A stretch of DNA of 64,000 bases from Bacillus sp. 1NLA3E (GCF_000242895.2 NC_021171.1:2638001-2702000); one strand, 5' to 3'. Counted from the first letter of the stretch, positions 1-8,978 are shown. The notes: generated by a model from the letters alone, not told the origin. A program made the numbers and translations.

Positions 1-43
1 TAGAAGATCAATGATAATAAATGAATTTGATTTGAAATAATTA

Positions 44-541
44 CTATTTTAATAAGGATTTCATAATGTCTCTCACCCACTGGTGTTGATCCTTCCAACA
101 ATTCCAAACATCATCCATCCAATTTCGGAGCATAACATCACGTTTTTCTCCAGGTTCTTCCTTTAAAACATCGTAAACTGTTATGGAATAGTGCTTATTC
201 GGAGGTTGCAATCCCTGCCAGTTATATTTTTGTTTTGATAGTAACATATGTATATGTTGTACTTGCTTTCCTGTATACCCGTGTTCAATCGCATAATATA
301 ATCCAATTAATGAGTATGCGGTTGTTATGTTTTTCATCCCACTACCAGAATGCTGTGCACTGTATGTATCAATAGCATGCTGGTGATTGAAATAAATGTC
401 CTGTTTATTCAGCGTGTATGTGCTAAGTTCACTATATTTTTGATAGCATTCACCTGTAGCGTTGTATCGATTAGGTAATACAATTTGTTGATCAGGGAGG
501 GTTAAACCACAACCTGGGCATTTAATCATTTTGGTACCCAT
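44..541 (-). CDS. DUF5946 family protein
   Basis: A 165-residue soluble protein of unknown function. The N-terminus has a CPGCGL zinc-knuckle-like motif, followed by a GECYQKYSEL segment and an HQHAIDTYSAQH segment that are characteristic of DUF5946 as I recall that family. No membrane segment or signal peptide is visible. The open frame extends 12 codons further upstream, but the ATG at 541 is preceded by AAAGGTGG at suitable spacing and starts directly at MGTKMIKCPGCG, so it was chosen. The gene stands alone; the next gene upstream lies about 250 bp away. The biochemical role is unknown. Confidence 0.75.
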   Translation of the reverse strand: MGTKMIKCPGCGLTLPDQQIVLPNRYNATGECYQKYSELSTYTLNKQDIYFNHQHAIDTYSAQHSGSGMKNITTAYSLIGLYYAIEHGYTGKQVQHIHMLLSKQKYNWQGLQPPNKHYSITVYDVLKEEPGEKRDVMLRNWMDDVWNCWKDQHQWVRDIMKSLLK

Positions 542-654
542 TATTACCACCTTTTTCATTAGTCTACATAGCTTCAACTATTATTGATATAATTTTACAC
601 ATTATTCCTAATTAAATGGGTGAAAAATGTGAAAAAAATTTAAAAAAAAACCGT

Positions 655-692
655 TCAAAAAAGAGACGCTTTGCGTATTGCGAAGTGTCTCT
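655..692 (-). terminator. rho-independent terminator
   Basis: AGAGAC...GTCTCT stem with inner CTT/AAG pairs, followed on the minus strand by a T run. It sits about 95 bp downstream of the DUF4230 gene stop and probably ends that transcript. Confidence 0.7.
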
Positions 693-786
693 AATGCTAT
701 GATTTCTTATTAAATTCCCTATTCGTAGGAGTGCCAGCACCGCCCATATATAATTGATGCCAACACTCATATTTTTTTATCGAACT

Positions 787-1530
787 TTACTTAAATGTTA
801 CTTTTACTGAATAGCCAAGGTTGCTAAAAAATTCTTTAAGGATTTTATCTGCACTTTTTTCGGCTGTTTGTAGTAGGCCTATGTCCGTTGCTTCTTTTTT
901 GATTTTCTTTTGTGCTTCGGAGGCGAAGTCAAAACCTTCATCCCACTCAACATTCCCGCGAAACAAGCCCTCGTCTGAAAAAGTTTGTACCTTATCCATC
1001 TGAATTGAGGGACCCTGAATGAGCTTTGCATGTGGTAGGACGATTTCAAGTTCTTTAGTTTTATTGTTAATTTTAATATCCTTTGAAGTAATCCCTTTTA
1101 AATCAACCCCAGCAAGCACTGTGGCAGGAATAATCAATAATGCCTCCCGTTTTGTTCCAGGGATATCCATTGAAATGTTTTTCCCGAATACCTTATTATC
1201 TTCCTGCTCAATTACGACCTTAATATGGGCTTCTGCCGTTGCTAGTGTCGATAATTCCTGAACCTGTTCAACAAATGTTGAGCTTTCTTTTTTTACTAGA
1301 TTTCCCGAATACAACCATAAGGCTCCAGATATGGCCAACACGATAATAATGGTAAAAATTAATATTTTTAATCCCCATACTTTAAAGATGAGTCTGGCTA
1401 TAGTACCAGATTTATGAGATACTTTTTCTCTATGTCCAATTGCAGCGGTAGCAGCACTTTCGTTTTGTCCTTCTTTTAACTCGGTCAAAATGCTTTCCAA
1501 TTGTGCCAACGCAACTTCTTTTTTCCCCAC
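787..1530 (-). CDS. DUF4230 domain membrane-anchored protein
   Basis: 247 residues. Residues 1-52 are a polar N-terminal segment, residues about 53-75 a single hydrophobic helix (KILIFTIIIVLAISGALWLY), and the remainder is an extracytoplasmic-looking domain matching DUF4230 (TLATAEAHIKVVIEQED, then a conserved IIPATVLAGVDL strand region). The start is GTG at 1530, immediately after a purine-rich stretch; no better ATG exists. It is probably a membrane protein with its C-terminal domain outside the cell; the function is unknown. It appears monocistronic. Confidence 0.75.
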   Translation of the reverse strand: MGKKEVALAQLESILTELKEGQNESAATAAIGHREKVSHKSGTIARLIFKVWGLKILIFTIIIVLAISGALWLYSGNLVKKESSTFVEQVQELSTLATAEAHIKVVIEQEDNKVFGKNISMDIPGTKREALLIIPATVLAGVDLKGITSKDIKINNKTKELEIVLPHAKLIQGPSIQMDKVQTFSDEGLFRGNVEWDEGFDFASEAQKKIKKEATDIGLLQTAEKSADKILKEFFSNLGYSVKVTFK

Positions 1531-1751
1531 CTAGTTCACTCTCTCTCACTTAATACTAGATTCATATACGATAAACATCTATTATTTTATCACAAATTCA
1601 CGACATAATCCGACAATCTATATCCACGGTACATCTCCGAATTTAGATGGGACATTCATTTCTTTCCAACCATCTTTCAAACGACAAAAAACCATCCCTT
1701 TCCATAAGGATGATTTTGTTTTTAGCATCTTGTTGTAACCTATTTATAAAT

Positions 1752-1916
1752 TTATAAGCCCCCACAAGAAGGGTTATTATTATGTTTTGTTTGATCTTCA
1801 TCGGTTTCTGATGTAACTGATTCCAAACCGTACCCGGTTGAACTAATTTCCAACCTTTCTTCATTTTGTTTTCTTTTCAAATGCCAACCAGTATTGTGCA
1901 ATTTACCTTTTTCCAT
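1752..1916 (-). CDS. 54-residue small protein, unknown
   Basis: A short frame starts with ATG at 1916 behind a strong GAGGTGGTG Shine-Dalgarno at good spacing and encodes a polar protein (begins MEKGKLHNTGWHLKRK, contains TSETDEDQTK, ends NPSCGGL). It overlaps a longer frame (1643-1864) that has only a weak ribosome binding site, so this frame is preferred. No membrane segment or known domain is visible. The strong RBS is the main support. Confidence 0.45.
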   Translation of the reverse strand: MEKGKLHNTGWHLKRKQNEERLEISSTGYGLESVTSETDEDQTKHNNNPSCGGL

Positions 1917-1999
1917 AGGAGCACCACCTCACCATTTTTTATGGATGACCTGTCTACTAAAGGAATAACCTCCCCTTAATAGATTACCGTAACTATTTT

Positions 2000-2785
2000 T
2001 TATAAAAGCGATTCTGCCCCGTCAATAAAAATCTCGCTTCCAGTAATGTGATTAGAGTGAGCGGATGCCAAAAATAAAACTAGATCTGCCACTTGTTCTG
2101 GTTTTCCCGGTGCATGTTCTAATGGCTGACTTCCTTCAGGGTATTGGATCGGAATCTTCACCTTTTCCAATTTGTTTTTTTCAGGCCAAGTATTATCATT
2201 GATATTTGTTTTAATTGCACCTGGGCAAATCATATTAACTCTTATTTGATATTTAGCCAGTTCCAAGGCTGCCATTTTCCCAAACCCCATCTGGGCAATT
2301 TTTGATGTGCTATAGGCTGACATACCGATATTATTATAAATGCGGTTACCATTAATCGAGCTTGTGATGATAATGCTCCCACCGTTTGTCTTCATATGTG
2401 GAATGGCATATTTAATACTTAGAAAAGTACTTTTCAAATTATTTGAAATGGTCAGATCCCAATCATCAGGGCTTAGATCTTCAATTGGAGCAACAACTCC
2501 ATTGATTCCTGCATTAGCAAAGACAATATCGAGCTGACCCCACTTTGCAAAGGTACTTTCAAAACACTCCTTCATAAGTTCCGGAGAAGAAGCATCTGCT
2601 TCAAGTACGATAGCCTGGCCACCTATTTCTACAATTTCCTGATTGACTTGTTGGATGTTTTCTTTGTGCAAATCAACTAACGCAATCTTTGCCCCGTTCT
2701 GTGCTAACTTCAATGCGGTGGCCCTACCGATCCCAGAGCCCGCCCCTGTAATCAAGGCAACCTGATTTTGAAGAAGTTTCGCCAA
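2000..2785 (-). CDS. SDR family NAD(P)-dependent oxidoreductase
   Basis: Classical short-chain dehydrogenase/reductase of 261 residues. Visible motifs are the Rossmann TGAGSGIGRA near residue 14, the NAG motif near 91, a catalytic Ser in ITSSING, and YSTSK (Tyr/Lys catalytic pair) near 160. The C-terminus (GSEIFIDGAESLL) is the usual SDR ending. The start is TTG at 2785, preceded by AGGAGG at 9-nt spacing. It lies about 70 bp upstream of a carboxymuconolactone-decarboxylase-like gene on the same strand, so the two may be cotranscribed. The substrate cannot be told from sequence. Confidence 0.88.
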   Translation of the reverse strand: MAKLLQNQVALITGAGSGIGRATALKLAQNGAKIALVDLHKENIQQVNQEIVEIGGQAIVLEADASSPELMKECFESTFAKWGQLDIVFANAGINGVVAPIEDLSPDDWDLTISNNLKSTFLSIKYAIPHMKTNGGSIIITSSINGNRIYNNIGMSAYSTSKIAQMGFGKMAALELAKYQIRVNMICPGAIKTNINDNTWPEKNKLEKVKIPIQYPEGSQPLEHAPGKPEQVADLVLFLASAHSNHITGSEIFIDGAESLL

Positions 2786-2854
2786 GATGAAAAACCTCCT
2801 ATACCATAAAATCTTTTTTGCCGGATAAAAATAAATTTCATTGCCTTATTGCTT

Positions 2855-3214
2855 TTACTTATTTAAATCTGTAATGCAGGCTTGTACAAGTGTTACAACC
2901 TGACTCATTGCTGCGCCGCCTCCAAATGCGGCAGATACACCAATTGCTTCAAAAATCTCTTCCTCAGTTGCTCCTTGATCAAGACATCCTTTTGTATGAT
3001 AGATAATACAATATTCATTTTGTGAAAATACGCTAATCCCTAATGCAATAAGCTGTTTTTCTTTTTGTGATAACTCCCCTTCTTTAAAACATGCCTCTGT
3101 AAAAGCATTAAAATGCTGAGCTAAATCTGGCATCTTTTGAGTAAAAGTACCTAAACCTAGCTTATAATCATGTAATATTGCTTCAGTCTCATTTTGTGGT
3201 TCAAAAGATTCCAT
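2855..3214 (-). CDS. carboxymuconolactone decarboxylase (AhpD-like) family protein
   Basis: About 119 residues with the all-helical CMD fold signature. [15 protein letters not shown] segment contains a Cys followed four residues later by His, then [17 protein letters not shown]. Canonical AhpD has CxxCxxxH; here the first Cys position is Asn, so a two-cysteine disulfide reductase activity is doubtful. The start ATG at 3214 has GGAG upstream; the frame extends to 3244 without an RBS. It lies downstream of the SDR gene and is probably in the same transcript. The physiological role is unclear (peroxidase-type or ring-cleavage-type enzyme). Confidence 0.75.
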   Translation of the reverse strand: MESFEPQNETEAILHDYKLGLGTFTQKMPDLAQHFNAFTEACFKEGELSQKEKQLIALGISVFSQNEYCIIYHTKGCLDQGATEEEIFEAIGVSAAFGGGAAMSQVVTLVQACITDLNK

Positions 3215-3302
3215 AACATCACTACTCCAATCACTAAATATCATTGTTAGTATGGATTAATATGGTTTAGGTATTCAAAAATTGGACAAAACCAACCATC
3301 TT

Positions 3303-3352
3303 AAAAAAAAAAGTACCAGGAACATCCAATCAACTGGAAATATCCTGGCACT
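3303..3352 (-). terminator. terminator of MOSC gene
   Basis: GTGCCAGGA...TCCTGGTAC stem with an inner TTCCA/TTGGA pairing, then a run of at least ten T on the minus strand, starting just past the MOSC gene stop at 3361. Confidence 0.8.
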
Positions 3353-3360
3353 GATTCCTT

Positions 3361-4050
3361 TTATTTTTTATCGTTCCCAAGTAACCTTCTTTCAGCATCA
3401 ACAGCTATTCCATCTCTTCTGTTGATAAACGTCGCACGCCAACTTTCGGACAACTCATCAATATCTAGCATTTTGTTTAATCCTTCGATATTACCTTTTT
3501 CGTGGTGCATAATCAGATTCGCATAAGAAACGGTTATTCCTTTAGGGTGGCGGTGCATAAGGGTCAGTCCCAACTCTTTGGAAACAGTCCCTTCTTTGAG
3601 AACTCTACAATAAAATCCAGTGTATCCCGTTTGTTGAATTTTAATAGGAAGGTCTTCTACACCGTATTTCAGAGATAACTTATAACAAGGTTGCCTTGGC
3701 TGACTAATTTGAACAATAGCCTCACCAAATTTGAATATATCTCCAATACAAATATCATCTTCTAGTAAACCCACTGTTGTAAGATTCTCACCGAAAGCTC
3801 CATATGATAATGGCCGTTTCAACTCTTTTTCCCAATGAACATAATGCTCATAGGGATAAACACAAATAGCCTTATCTTTACCACCATGATGAACTAAATC
3901 CGCTTGTTCATCCCCCGAAAAATTTAGTGTTGAAAGAAATAGCGGCTTTTCTACCGGCTTCTTATTAATCCCTGAAGAAATCCCCCTAGTTTTAAACTCT
4001 AAAGAAACTGGTTTTCCAATGTTAATAGATTTTATCACCGCAGAGCTCAT
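3361..4050 (-). CDS. MOSC domain-containing protein (YiiM-like)
   Basis: 229 residues, MOSC (molybdenum cofactor sulfurase C-terminal) fold. Recognisable segments are DLVHHGGKDKAICVYPYEHY, GAFGENLTTVGL, and the QPRQPCYKLSLKYG motif with the conserved Cys that in the family contacts persulfide sulfur or molybdenum. The C-terminal helical segment is like YiiM proteins, which detoxify N-hydroxylated compounds with a Moco-dependent activity (family knowledge, not shown here). The start is ATG at 4050 with AGAGGTG. It is monocistronic with its own terminator. Confidence 0.85.
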   Translation of the reverse strand: MSSAVIKSINIGKPVSLEFKTRGISSGINKKPVEKPLFLSTLNFSGDEQADLVHHGGKDKAICVYPYEHYVHWEKELKRPLSYGAFGENLTTVGLLEDDICIGDIFKFGEAIVQISQPRQPCYKLSLKYGVEDLPIKIQQTGYTGFYCRVLKEGTVSKELGLTLMHRHPKGITVSYANLIMHHEKGNIEGLNKMLDIDELSESWRATFINRRDGIAVDAERRLLGNDKK

Positions 4051-4385
4051 TCTATCACCTCTTAAAAGTTAGTTTAACATTTACTAATTCTATTATAAAA
4101 AACGGTAACCAACTTTGGGAAACTTAATTTTAATTTCCTGGGTAAGCGCAGAAATAGACATCTTCATACATAAAAATATGGCAAACGACTTATCTATGTC
4201 GAACCCCAATAATACTTAATATTTACCTTAATCTACTGTTTTTGATGACTCCCGCAAAATAAATATCGACAAAATAAAGCAATCTTCGAGCAAGATTTAA
4301 ATACATGTCACCCTAAAATGGCGAAAATATGTCATAATAAGAGTAAGGAATAAAAATTGGTTACGTATTAGAAAGGGTGTTCTCC
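4051..4385. other. intergenic region, no gene seen
   Basis: 335 bp of AT-rich sequence between divergent genes. It must contain the promoters of the MOSC gene (minus) and of the 136-residue gene (plus). I see no convincing palindrome or RNA element. Confidence 0.5.
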
Positions 4386-4796
4386 ATGGGGAATGAAATT
4401 GAAACGATTTATTATTTAGAAAATCCAGAGAAAGATCTTAAAACACTTGCGACAGGCTCCCAGTTAAAATACGACGATATCATTAAAGATGTTTTCGGCG
4501 TTGCATCTATAAAAGACCTACCAATGATGATCCAATATAACAAAAGCTTTCAGGATAGCATTTGTAGTAGTAAAGGGGTCAGTGAAAACGAAATCACATT
4601 GGAAATGGTGCTCCGTATAGCTTCTGAAATGGAATTGCTCCAATTACGAAAAAAATATGTTGACCAAATTGACAATGGTGAGAATTTGGAACTACAAGAA
4701 TCCCCATTCCCCTTCGATCCTATTATTAGATTACGTGAAGGAATTTTCAAATGGGATCAAAAAAACCTTTCGTACGATATGGTAAAAATATCCTAG
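4386..4796 (+). CDS. hypothetical protein, 136 residues
   Basis: Soluble acidic protein starting MGNEIETIYYLENPEKDL. ATG at 4386 is preceded by AAAGGG at 8-nt spacing; an upstream in-frame GTG at 4377 overlaps that Shine-Dalgarno and is unlikely. No recognised domain, signal or membrane segment. It ends just before a clear terminator and stands alone. Confidence 0.65.
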   Translation: MGNEIETIYYLENPEKDLKTLATGSQLKYDDIIKDVFGVASIKDLPMMIQYNKSFQDSICSSKGVSENEITLEMVLRIASEMELLQLRKKYVDQIDNGENLELQESPFPFDPIIRLREGIFKWDQKNLSYDMVKIS

Positions 4797-4808
4797 ATTT
4801 TATTATCT

Positions 4809-4846
4809 GTGTCCAAGAAGTATACTTTCGGACACTTTCTTTTTGT
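4809..4846 (+). terminator. rho-independent terminator
   Basis: GTGTCC and GGACAC arms closing an AAGTATACTT-type inner palindrome, followed by a T-rich tract, 12 bp after the stop of the 136-residue gene. Confidence 0.75.
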
Positions 4847-5066
4847 CTTTATTCATAATCATAATTGGTTTAACTGTAACGCCACTCTTTTTAGTCCCCA
4901 ACTGTAATGTTCACTCTTAACCTACGGCGATTGGATTTAACTTCAAACAGTCTAATTTCCTTTACGTTAATAAGTATCCGGCACGACATCAAAACTTTTC
5001 CCATACTTATAAATAAGATGAAATATCTATCCAATATTGGAATGGGAAAGTTGTGGTGCTACTAAG

Positions 5067-5603
5067 ATGGAAAAGAACCATGTTGTTGACTATTCTTTTC
5101 AAAATCTGCAGGAAAATGGTATGTCCTTTGAGCAGGTCTTTATGCGAATTAAGGAGTTTATGAAATTGTATCCAAGTGGAAATTTCCGGTTGATGATCGG
5201 AACTGATTCCCAAGTTCATAAAACAAAAACTGTTTTTATTACCGGTATTGTGATTCAAAATCAAGGAAAAGGCGTGTGGGCGTGTATTAGAAAGGTGACC
5301 ATTCCAAGGAAAATGACCCATTTACACGAACGCATTTCGTTTGAATTATCATTAACAGAGGAAATTGTTTCATTGTTTGATGAAAATGGAAAGGAACAGT
5401 TAATTCATATTATTTTGCCGTATCTTTACCAAGGAGCTACCTTTACGATGGAAGGTCATATCGATATTGGGGCAGGGAAACGAAATAAGACCAGTGCTTT
5501 TGTGAAAGAGATGGTCACTAGAATGGAATCCATGGGTATTGAACCGAAGATTAAACCCAATGCATTCGTGGCCTCGAGCTATGCGAATCGATATACAAGG
5601 TAA
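5067..5603 (+). CDS. ykuK: YkuK family RNase H-like protein (DUF458)
   Basis: About 178 residues resembling B. subtilis YkuK (172 aa). GTDSQVHKTKTVFITGIVI carries the first acidic strand of an RNase H-like fold (Asp after GT), with HERISFELSLTEEI and HIDIGAGKRNKTSAFVKEM further on. The frame opens with TTG at 5037 without an RBS; ATG at 5067 behind GTGGTG is the more probable start. The role of YkuK is not established. Convergent with the substrate-binding protein gene downstream. Confidence 0.8.
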   Translation: MEKNHVVDYSFQNLQENGMSFEQVFMRIKEFMKLYPSGNFRLMIGTDSQVHKTKTVFITGIVIQNQGKGVWACIRKVTIPRKMTHLHERISFELSLTEEIVSLFDENGKEQLIHIILPYLYQGATFTMEGHIDIGAGKRNKTSAFVKEMVTRMESMGIEPKIKPNAFVASSYANRYTR

Positions 5604-5604
5604 A

Positions 5605-5640
5605 AACAGCCCTACGTTAATTACATGTAGGGCTGTTAAT
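5605..5640. terminator. hairpin between convergent genes
   Basis: AACAGCCCTAC...GTAGGGCTGTT perfect 11-bp stem 3 bp after the ykuK stop. The T tract on the plus side is short. It probably terminates ykuK and may serve the facing gene too. Confidence 0.7.
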
Positions 5641-5680
5641 GATTAATTTAGATTGTCAGCTAATTCTGATCACACTAAGT

Positions 5681-6679
5681 TCATTCGCCAACAATTTTAG
5701 CATCTTTTGTCATTTCTTTTGTTACAGTGATCCCCTCTTGCGCTGCTGCCTTCTTGTTGATGTAAAGCTCCAGATTTTTTGGAAAACCGACCGGAATTTC
5801 ACTCGGTTTTTTCCCTTTTAGAATTTGAACCGCCATCTCTCCAGTGGTGTATCCGAGATCATGGTATTCAAAACCGTATGAAGCAAATGTACCGCGTTTT
5901 ACTGAATCCCCTTCCCCAACAAAGGTTGGGATTTTATGTTCATTGGATACTTTGATAATCGCCTCAAGGGCTGAAACAACAGTATTGTCTTTCGGAACAT
6001 ATAAAACGTCAACACGGTCAACCAACGATTCCGCTGCTTGTTTCACTTCAGAACTGGTGGCAATGGAGGTTAATACTGGCTCTAAGCCGTTATCTTTTAA
6101 CGCCTTTTTCGCGTTTTCCACATTCAGAACAGCATTTGATTCACCTGAATTATAAACAATTCCAACTTTTTTTGCATTCGGGAAAAAAGTTTTAATAGAC
6201 TTAATTGTATTTTTGATTGCATCTGGATGAGTATCCGATGTACCCGTAACATTACCACCTGGGTGGTCTAAGCTTTGGACCAAATCTGCTTTAACTGGGT
6301 CAGTTATGGCAGTAAACAGGACTGGAATATCCTTAGTTGATGTTGCCACAGCCTGTGCACTTGATGTAGTAATTGCAAATATTAAATCATTTTTGTCAGC
6401 TACTAGATTTTGGGCAATCGTCATATTATTATTTATATCGCCCTGTGAATTCTGGTAATCTATCTTTAAGTTTTTACCCTCCACATACCCCGCATCCTTC
6501 AATGCAGAAACAAACCCTTCTCTCGCTGCATCTAAGGCAGGATGCTCAACAAGCTGGATGATACCAATTTTCACGATTTTCTTTTCTTCCTGCTTACTAC
6601 TACTTTTCTTGCTCCCCGTTCCACATGCCGTGAGCATTAACAACATTCCACATACAATAGCTATGACTATTTTTTTCAT
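5681..6679 (-). CDS. ABC transporter substrate-binding lipoprotein (ABC_sub_bind family)
   Basis: 332 residues. A lipoprotein signal (MKKIVIAIVCGMLLMLTACG) with the lipobox Cys near residue 19 is followed by a basic Ser-rich linker. The mature part begins VKIGIIQLVEHPALDAAREG and carries AITDPVKADLV and GGNVTGTSD segments typical of the ABC_sub_bind (PF04392/TrpX-like) family. Members bind small ligands such as tryptophan or other amino acids; specificity cannot be read here. The RBS AAGGAGG precedes ATG 6679. No permease or ATPase gene lies beside it: the next gene upstream is an IS30 transposase, so any partners are elsewhere or were separated. Confidence 0.88.
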   Translation of the reverse strand: MKKIVIAIVCGMLLMLTACGTGSKKSSSKQEEKKIVKIGIIQLVEHPALDAAREGFVSALKDAGYVEGKNLKIDYQNSQGDINNNMTIAQNLVADKNDLIFAITTSSAQAVATSTKDIPVLFTAITDPVKADLVQSLDHPGGNVTGTSDTHPDAIKNTIKSIKTFFPNAKKVGIVYNSGESNAVLNVENAKKALKDNGLEPVLTSIATSSEVKQAAESLVDRVDVLYVPKDNTVVSALEAIIKVSNEHKIPTFVGEGDSVKRGTFASYGFEYHDLGYTTGEMAVQILKGKKPSEIPVGFPKNLELYINKKAAAQEGITVTKEMTKDAKIVGE

Positions 6680-6894
6680 TTGTTTTTCCTCCTTGGCTAA
6701 TTATTAGATTAGTATTTTTTATGTATTGCTAATATAGATAATCATTATTCTTGGTTATCTAAACTGAACTGTCCCCCTCTTTACTTTCCTTATATAATAT
6801 TAGCGGTTTGACGCGTTAAAGCGAATTAGTGATTCCCCATATCTTAGCGAATTCTGAAGAGCTTGTCAATTCATTTATTTGAAAATTATGTTTT

Positions 6895-8094
6895 GGTAAA
6901 TTGCAATATTAAATGCAACAAAACATGAAAGTTCAGACTCACCGTGACTTATGCAATATTTTCGAGCTCTTCTAGAAAACATTCCTCAGGCGTTCGATAG
7001 GCGAGAATCTTTCTAGGTAGGCGGTTACACCAATTCTCCACGTACAAGATCGTCTCATCCGCAACGGAGGATATAGCTTTACCTTTAGGAATAAACCTAC
7101 GGATCAATCCGTTGTGGCGCTCATTCGTGCCACGTTCGGAAGAAGTATAAGGATAAGTATAGAAGATATCTGTGTCTTCGTTGATTAGGGTAGGGACGAG
7201 TTCTGCAAACTCAGAGCCATTGTCAGAAGTAATGGTCTTGAATACACGAGAGAACATAGAACCATAGGTATTTCGCAATTCATTAATCGAGGCAATTACG
7301 GCCTCACTTCCCTTAGAGGCAATCTTTATAATGATTTCTTTACGGGTCTTCCGCTCAGTAATTGTTAAGAGAGCTTCGTCTAGGCTTTTTTTTCCGATGA
7401 CAGTATCAATCTCCCAGTGGCCAAATTCCTTACGGTCTTCGATTTCTGCAGGACGTTCAATAATACTGCGACCAAAGATTCGCTTGTTTACGCGTATTCG
7501 CTTTTTCTTTGTATTTAGCCGTAGTTTCATAGGAAGATCAATGTTTCTCACTGCGATGAATCCACGTTCAATATAGTTATATAGAGTCTTTGTGGATACA
7601 GTAGCACCCTGAAAAAGACCGCCGGCTTGGGCAAATCCACAAACAGCATCAGGGGACCATTTGTCATCCAGTATCTTCGACTCAACAAATTGAATGAATT
7701 CCAGTGAATGATCAAGCTTAATCTTAGCCCCACAAACCATTCGGTTTGTATCGTACTTTGTCTGCCCTGTTTCCGGAAAGTAGGCCTGATAAGTGGATCG
7801 ATCCGAACGCATCTGTGTTGTAGTACCACGTTTAATTTCACGCCAGACAGTCGTACGATCGTGTCCTATGCCAACTGCGATTTCCTGCATGGACTTGCCT
7901 TGTGAGTGTAGGGCAGCTATCATTCCACGTTCGAAACTAGTAAGGTGTTTGAAAGTCCGTAGGGTTGTGCTAGAATTAGTGCAAGCCATTAGATAAACCT
8001 CCCGTTATGATCTTGTTTTAGTCGACTTAATCATACACGGTTTATCTGTGGCTTTTCACGTTTTAAGCTGTTGCATTTAATTTTACAACTAGCC
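6895..8094 (-). mobile_element. IS30-family insertion sequence, apparently intact
   Basis: A 1200-bp element holding one full transposase. The termini are imperfect 26-bp inverted repeats (6895-6920 and 8069-8094; 21 of 26 positions match, the inner part ATTAAATGCAACA being identical). It is flanked by an identical 13-bp sequence AAAATTATGTTTT at 6882-6894 and 8095-8107, which I take as the target duplication. The outermost 6 bp of each IR are less conserved, so the boundary could lie 6 bp further in. It separates the substrate-binding lipoprotein from the SGNH hydrolase gene. Confidence 0.88.
6949..7989 (-). CDS. IS30 family transposase
   Basis: 346 residues, full length. An N-terminal helix-turn-helix (MQEIAVGIGHDRTTVWREI) is followed by the DDE catalytic core: Asp in GHWEIDTVIGKK, Asp in TSDNGSEF, and Glu in ERHNGLIRRFIPKG, the last being a hallmark of IS30 enzymes. 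ATG 7989 is preceded by GGGAGG at 8 nt. No frameshift or stop, so the element is potentially active. Confidence 0.95.
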   Translation of the reverse strand: MACTNSSTTLRTFKHLTSFERGMIAALHSQGKSMQEIAVGIGHDRTTVWREIKRGTTTQMRSDRSTYQAYFPETGQTKYDTNRMVCGAKIKLDHSLEFIQFVESKILDDKWSPDAVCGFAQAGGLFQGATVSTKTLYNYIERGFIAVRNIDLPMKLRLNTKKKRIRVNKRIFGRSIIERPAEIEDRKEFGHWEIDTVIGKKSLDEALLTITERKTRKEIIIKIASKGSEAVIASINELRNTYGSMFSRVFKTITSDNGSEFAELVPTLINEDTDIFYTYPYTSSERGTNERHNGLIRRFIPKGKAISSVADETILYVENWCNRLPRKILAYRTPEECFLEELENIA

Positions 8095-8120
8095 AAAATT
8101 ATGTTTTTATTTTCTAGATA

Positions 8121-8162
8121 AAACTAGCCATGCACTTGGATAAGGTGCATGGCTAGTTTTTT
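8121..8162. terminator. strong bidirectional terminator
   Basis: Perfect 15-bp stem AAACTAGCCATGCAC/GTGCATGGCTAGTTT with a 9-nt loop and T tracts on both sides, about 40 bp past the SGNH hydrolase stop. Confidence 0.85.
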
Positions 8163-8199
8163 ATAATAATCACTCCATTGATCATACACGGAGGTTATT

Positions 8200-8919
8200 C
8201 TAATGATTAGAATCTGAAAGGATTAGCATTTTCTCAAAAAGTCGATTTGAAATTAACTCATACCCAGCAGCGTTTGGATGCAGGGAATCACTAAAGTACC
8301 TTTTTTTAGGTTTACCTTCAAACAAATCAATTGTCGGAACAAACATATTCGGTTCATAATATGAAGAAACCTTAGTTATGTCCTTGTTCCATTTATTGAT
8401 CTCTGCAAGGATCTGTTTGTGGTTTTTATATTGGGTATAAGGATTGTAAAGCCCCATCACAATAATTGGTGCAGATCCATTTTCATTTCTTATTTTTTCA
8501 AGAATCTGTTGCAGATTTCTGGAGAAATCACTTCTTCCATCCTTCATCTTTTTGAGATTAATCGGATTGAATTGATATTTGGCACTCCTTCTAAAATCAT
8601 TTGTTCCAATATATACAATGATATAATTTGATTCTTGAATTTCTTTTTTAATTTTTTCACTCTTAAGCTGTTCTATCAGATTTTCTGCAGTATAACCTGG
8701 TATACCATAATTATTTATGTGTACAGTGGTTCCCTTTAACCTCTCAAACTGCTCATTAAACCTTCCAATATAACCTTTATTCAATGGATCTCCGGTTCCA
8801 TAAGTAATTGAATCACCCAGTGCAACCACAGCTAATACGTTCCTCTGAACGGAAGAACCAGAAAGAACTACTATCATTAAAACCATAACCATGTAGGTCA
8901 ATATAGTATAATTTCTCAT
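8200..8919 (-). CDS. SGNH/GDSL-type hydrolase, membrane anchored or secreted
   Basis: 239 residues from ATG 8919 (GGGAG 6 nt upstream). The first about 30 residues form a hydrophobic signal/anchor, then VVALGDSITYGTGDP (block I, catalytic Ser), a Gly block (NNYGIPGYTAENL), YIGTND (block III Asn), and DSLHPNAAGY (block V Asp/His). All four SGNH residues appear present, so it should be an active esterase acting outside the membrane. It lies 59 bp downstream of an acyltransferase-3 gene on the same strand, suggesting a cell-surface O-acylation/deacylation pair (inference). Confidence 0.87.
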   Translation of the reverse strand: MRNYTILTYMVMVLMIVVLSGSSVQRNVLAVVALGDSITYGTGDPLNKGYIGRFNEQFERLKGTTVHINNYGIPGYTAENLIEQLKSEKIKKEIQESNYIIVYIGTNDFRRSAKYQFNPINLKKMKDGRSDFSRNLQQILEKIRNENGSAPIIVMGLYNPYTQYKNHKQILAEINKWNKDITKVSSYYEPNMFVPTIDLFEGKPKKRYFSDSLHPNAAGYELISNRLFEKMLILSDSNH

Positions 8920-8978
8920 CAACAACTCCCACTAACGCCTATATAAACTTCACTTATAAATCTCTCATCTTTTCTGGA

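Noticed and set aside
695-786. Read-through peptide after the DUF4230 stop containing LYMGGAGTPTNREFN
   Set aside because: In frame with the upstream gene after its stop and without its own RBS; cannot be supported as a gene.
1643-1864. 73-residue frame on the minus strand
   Set aside because: Weak RBS; the overlapping 54-residue frame with GAGGTGG is more credible.
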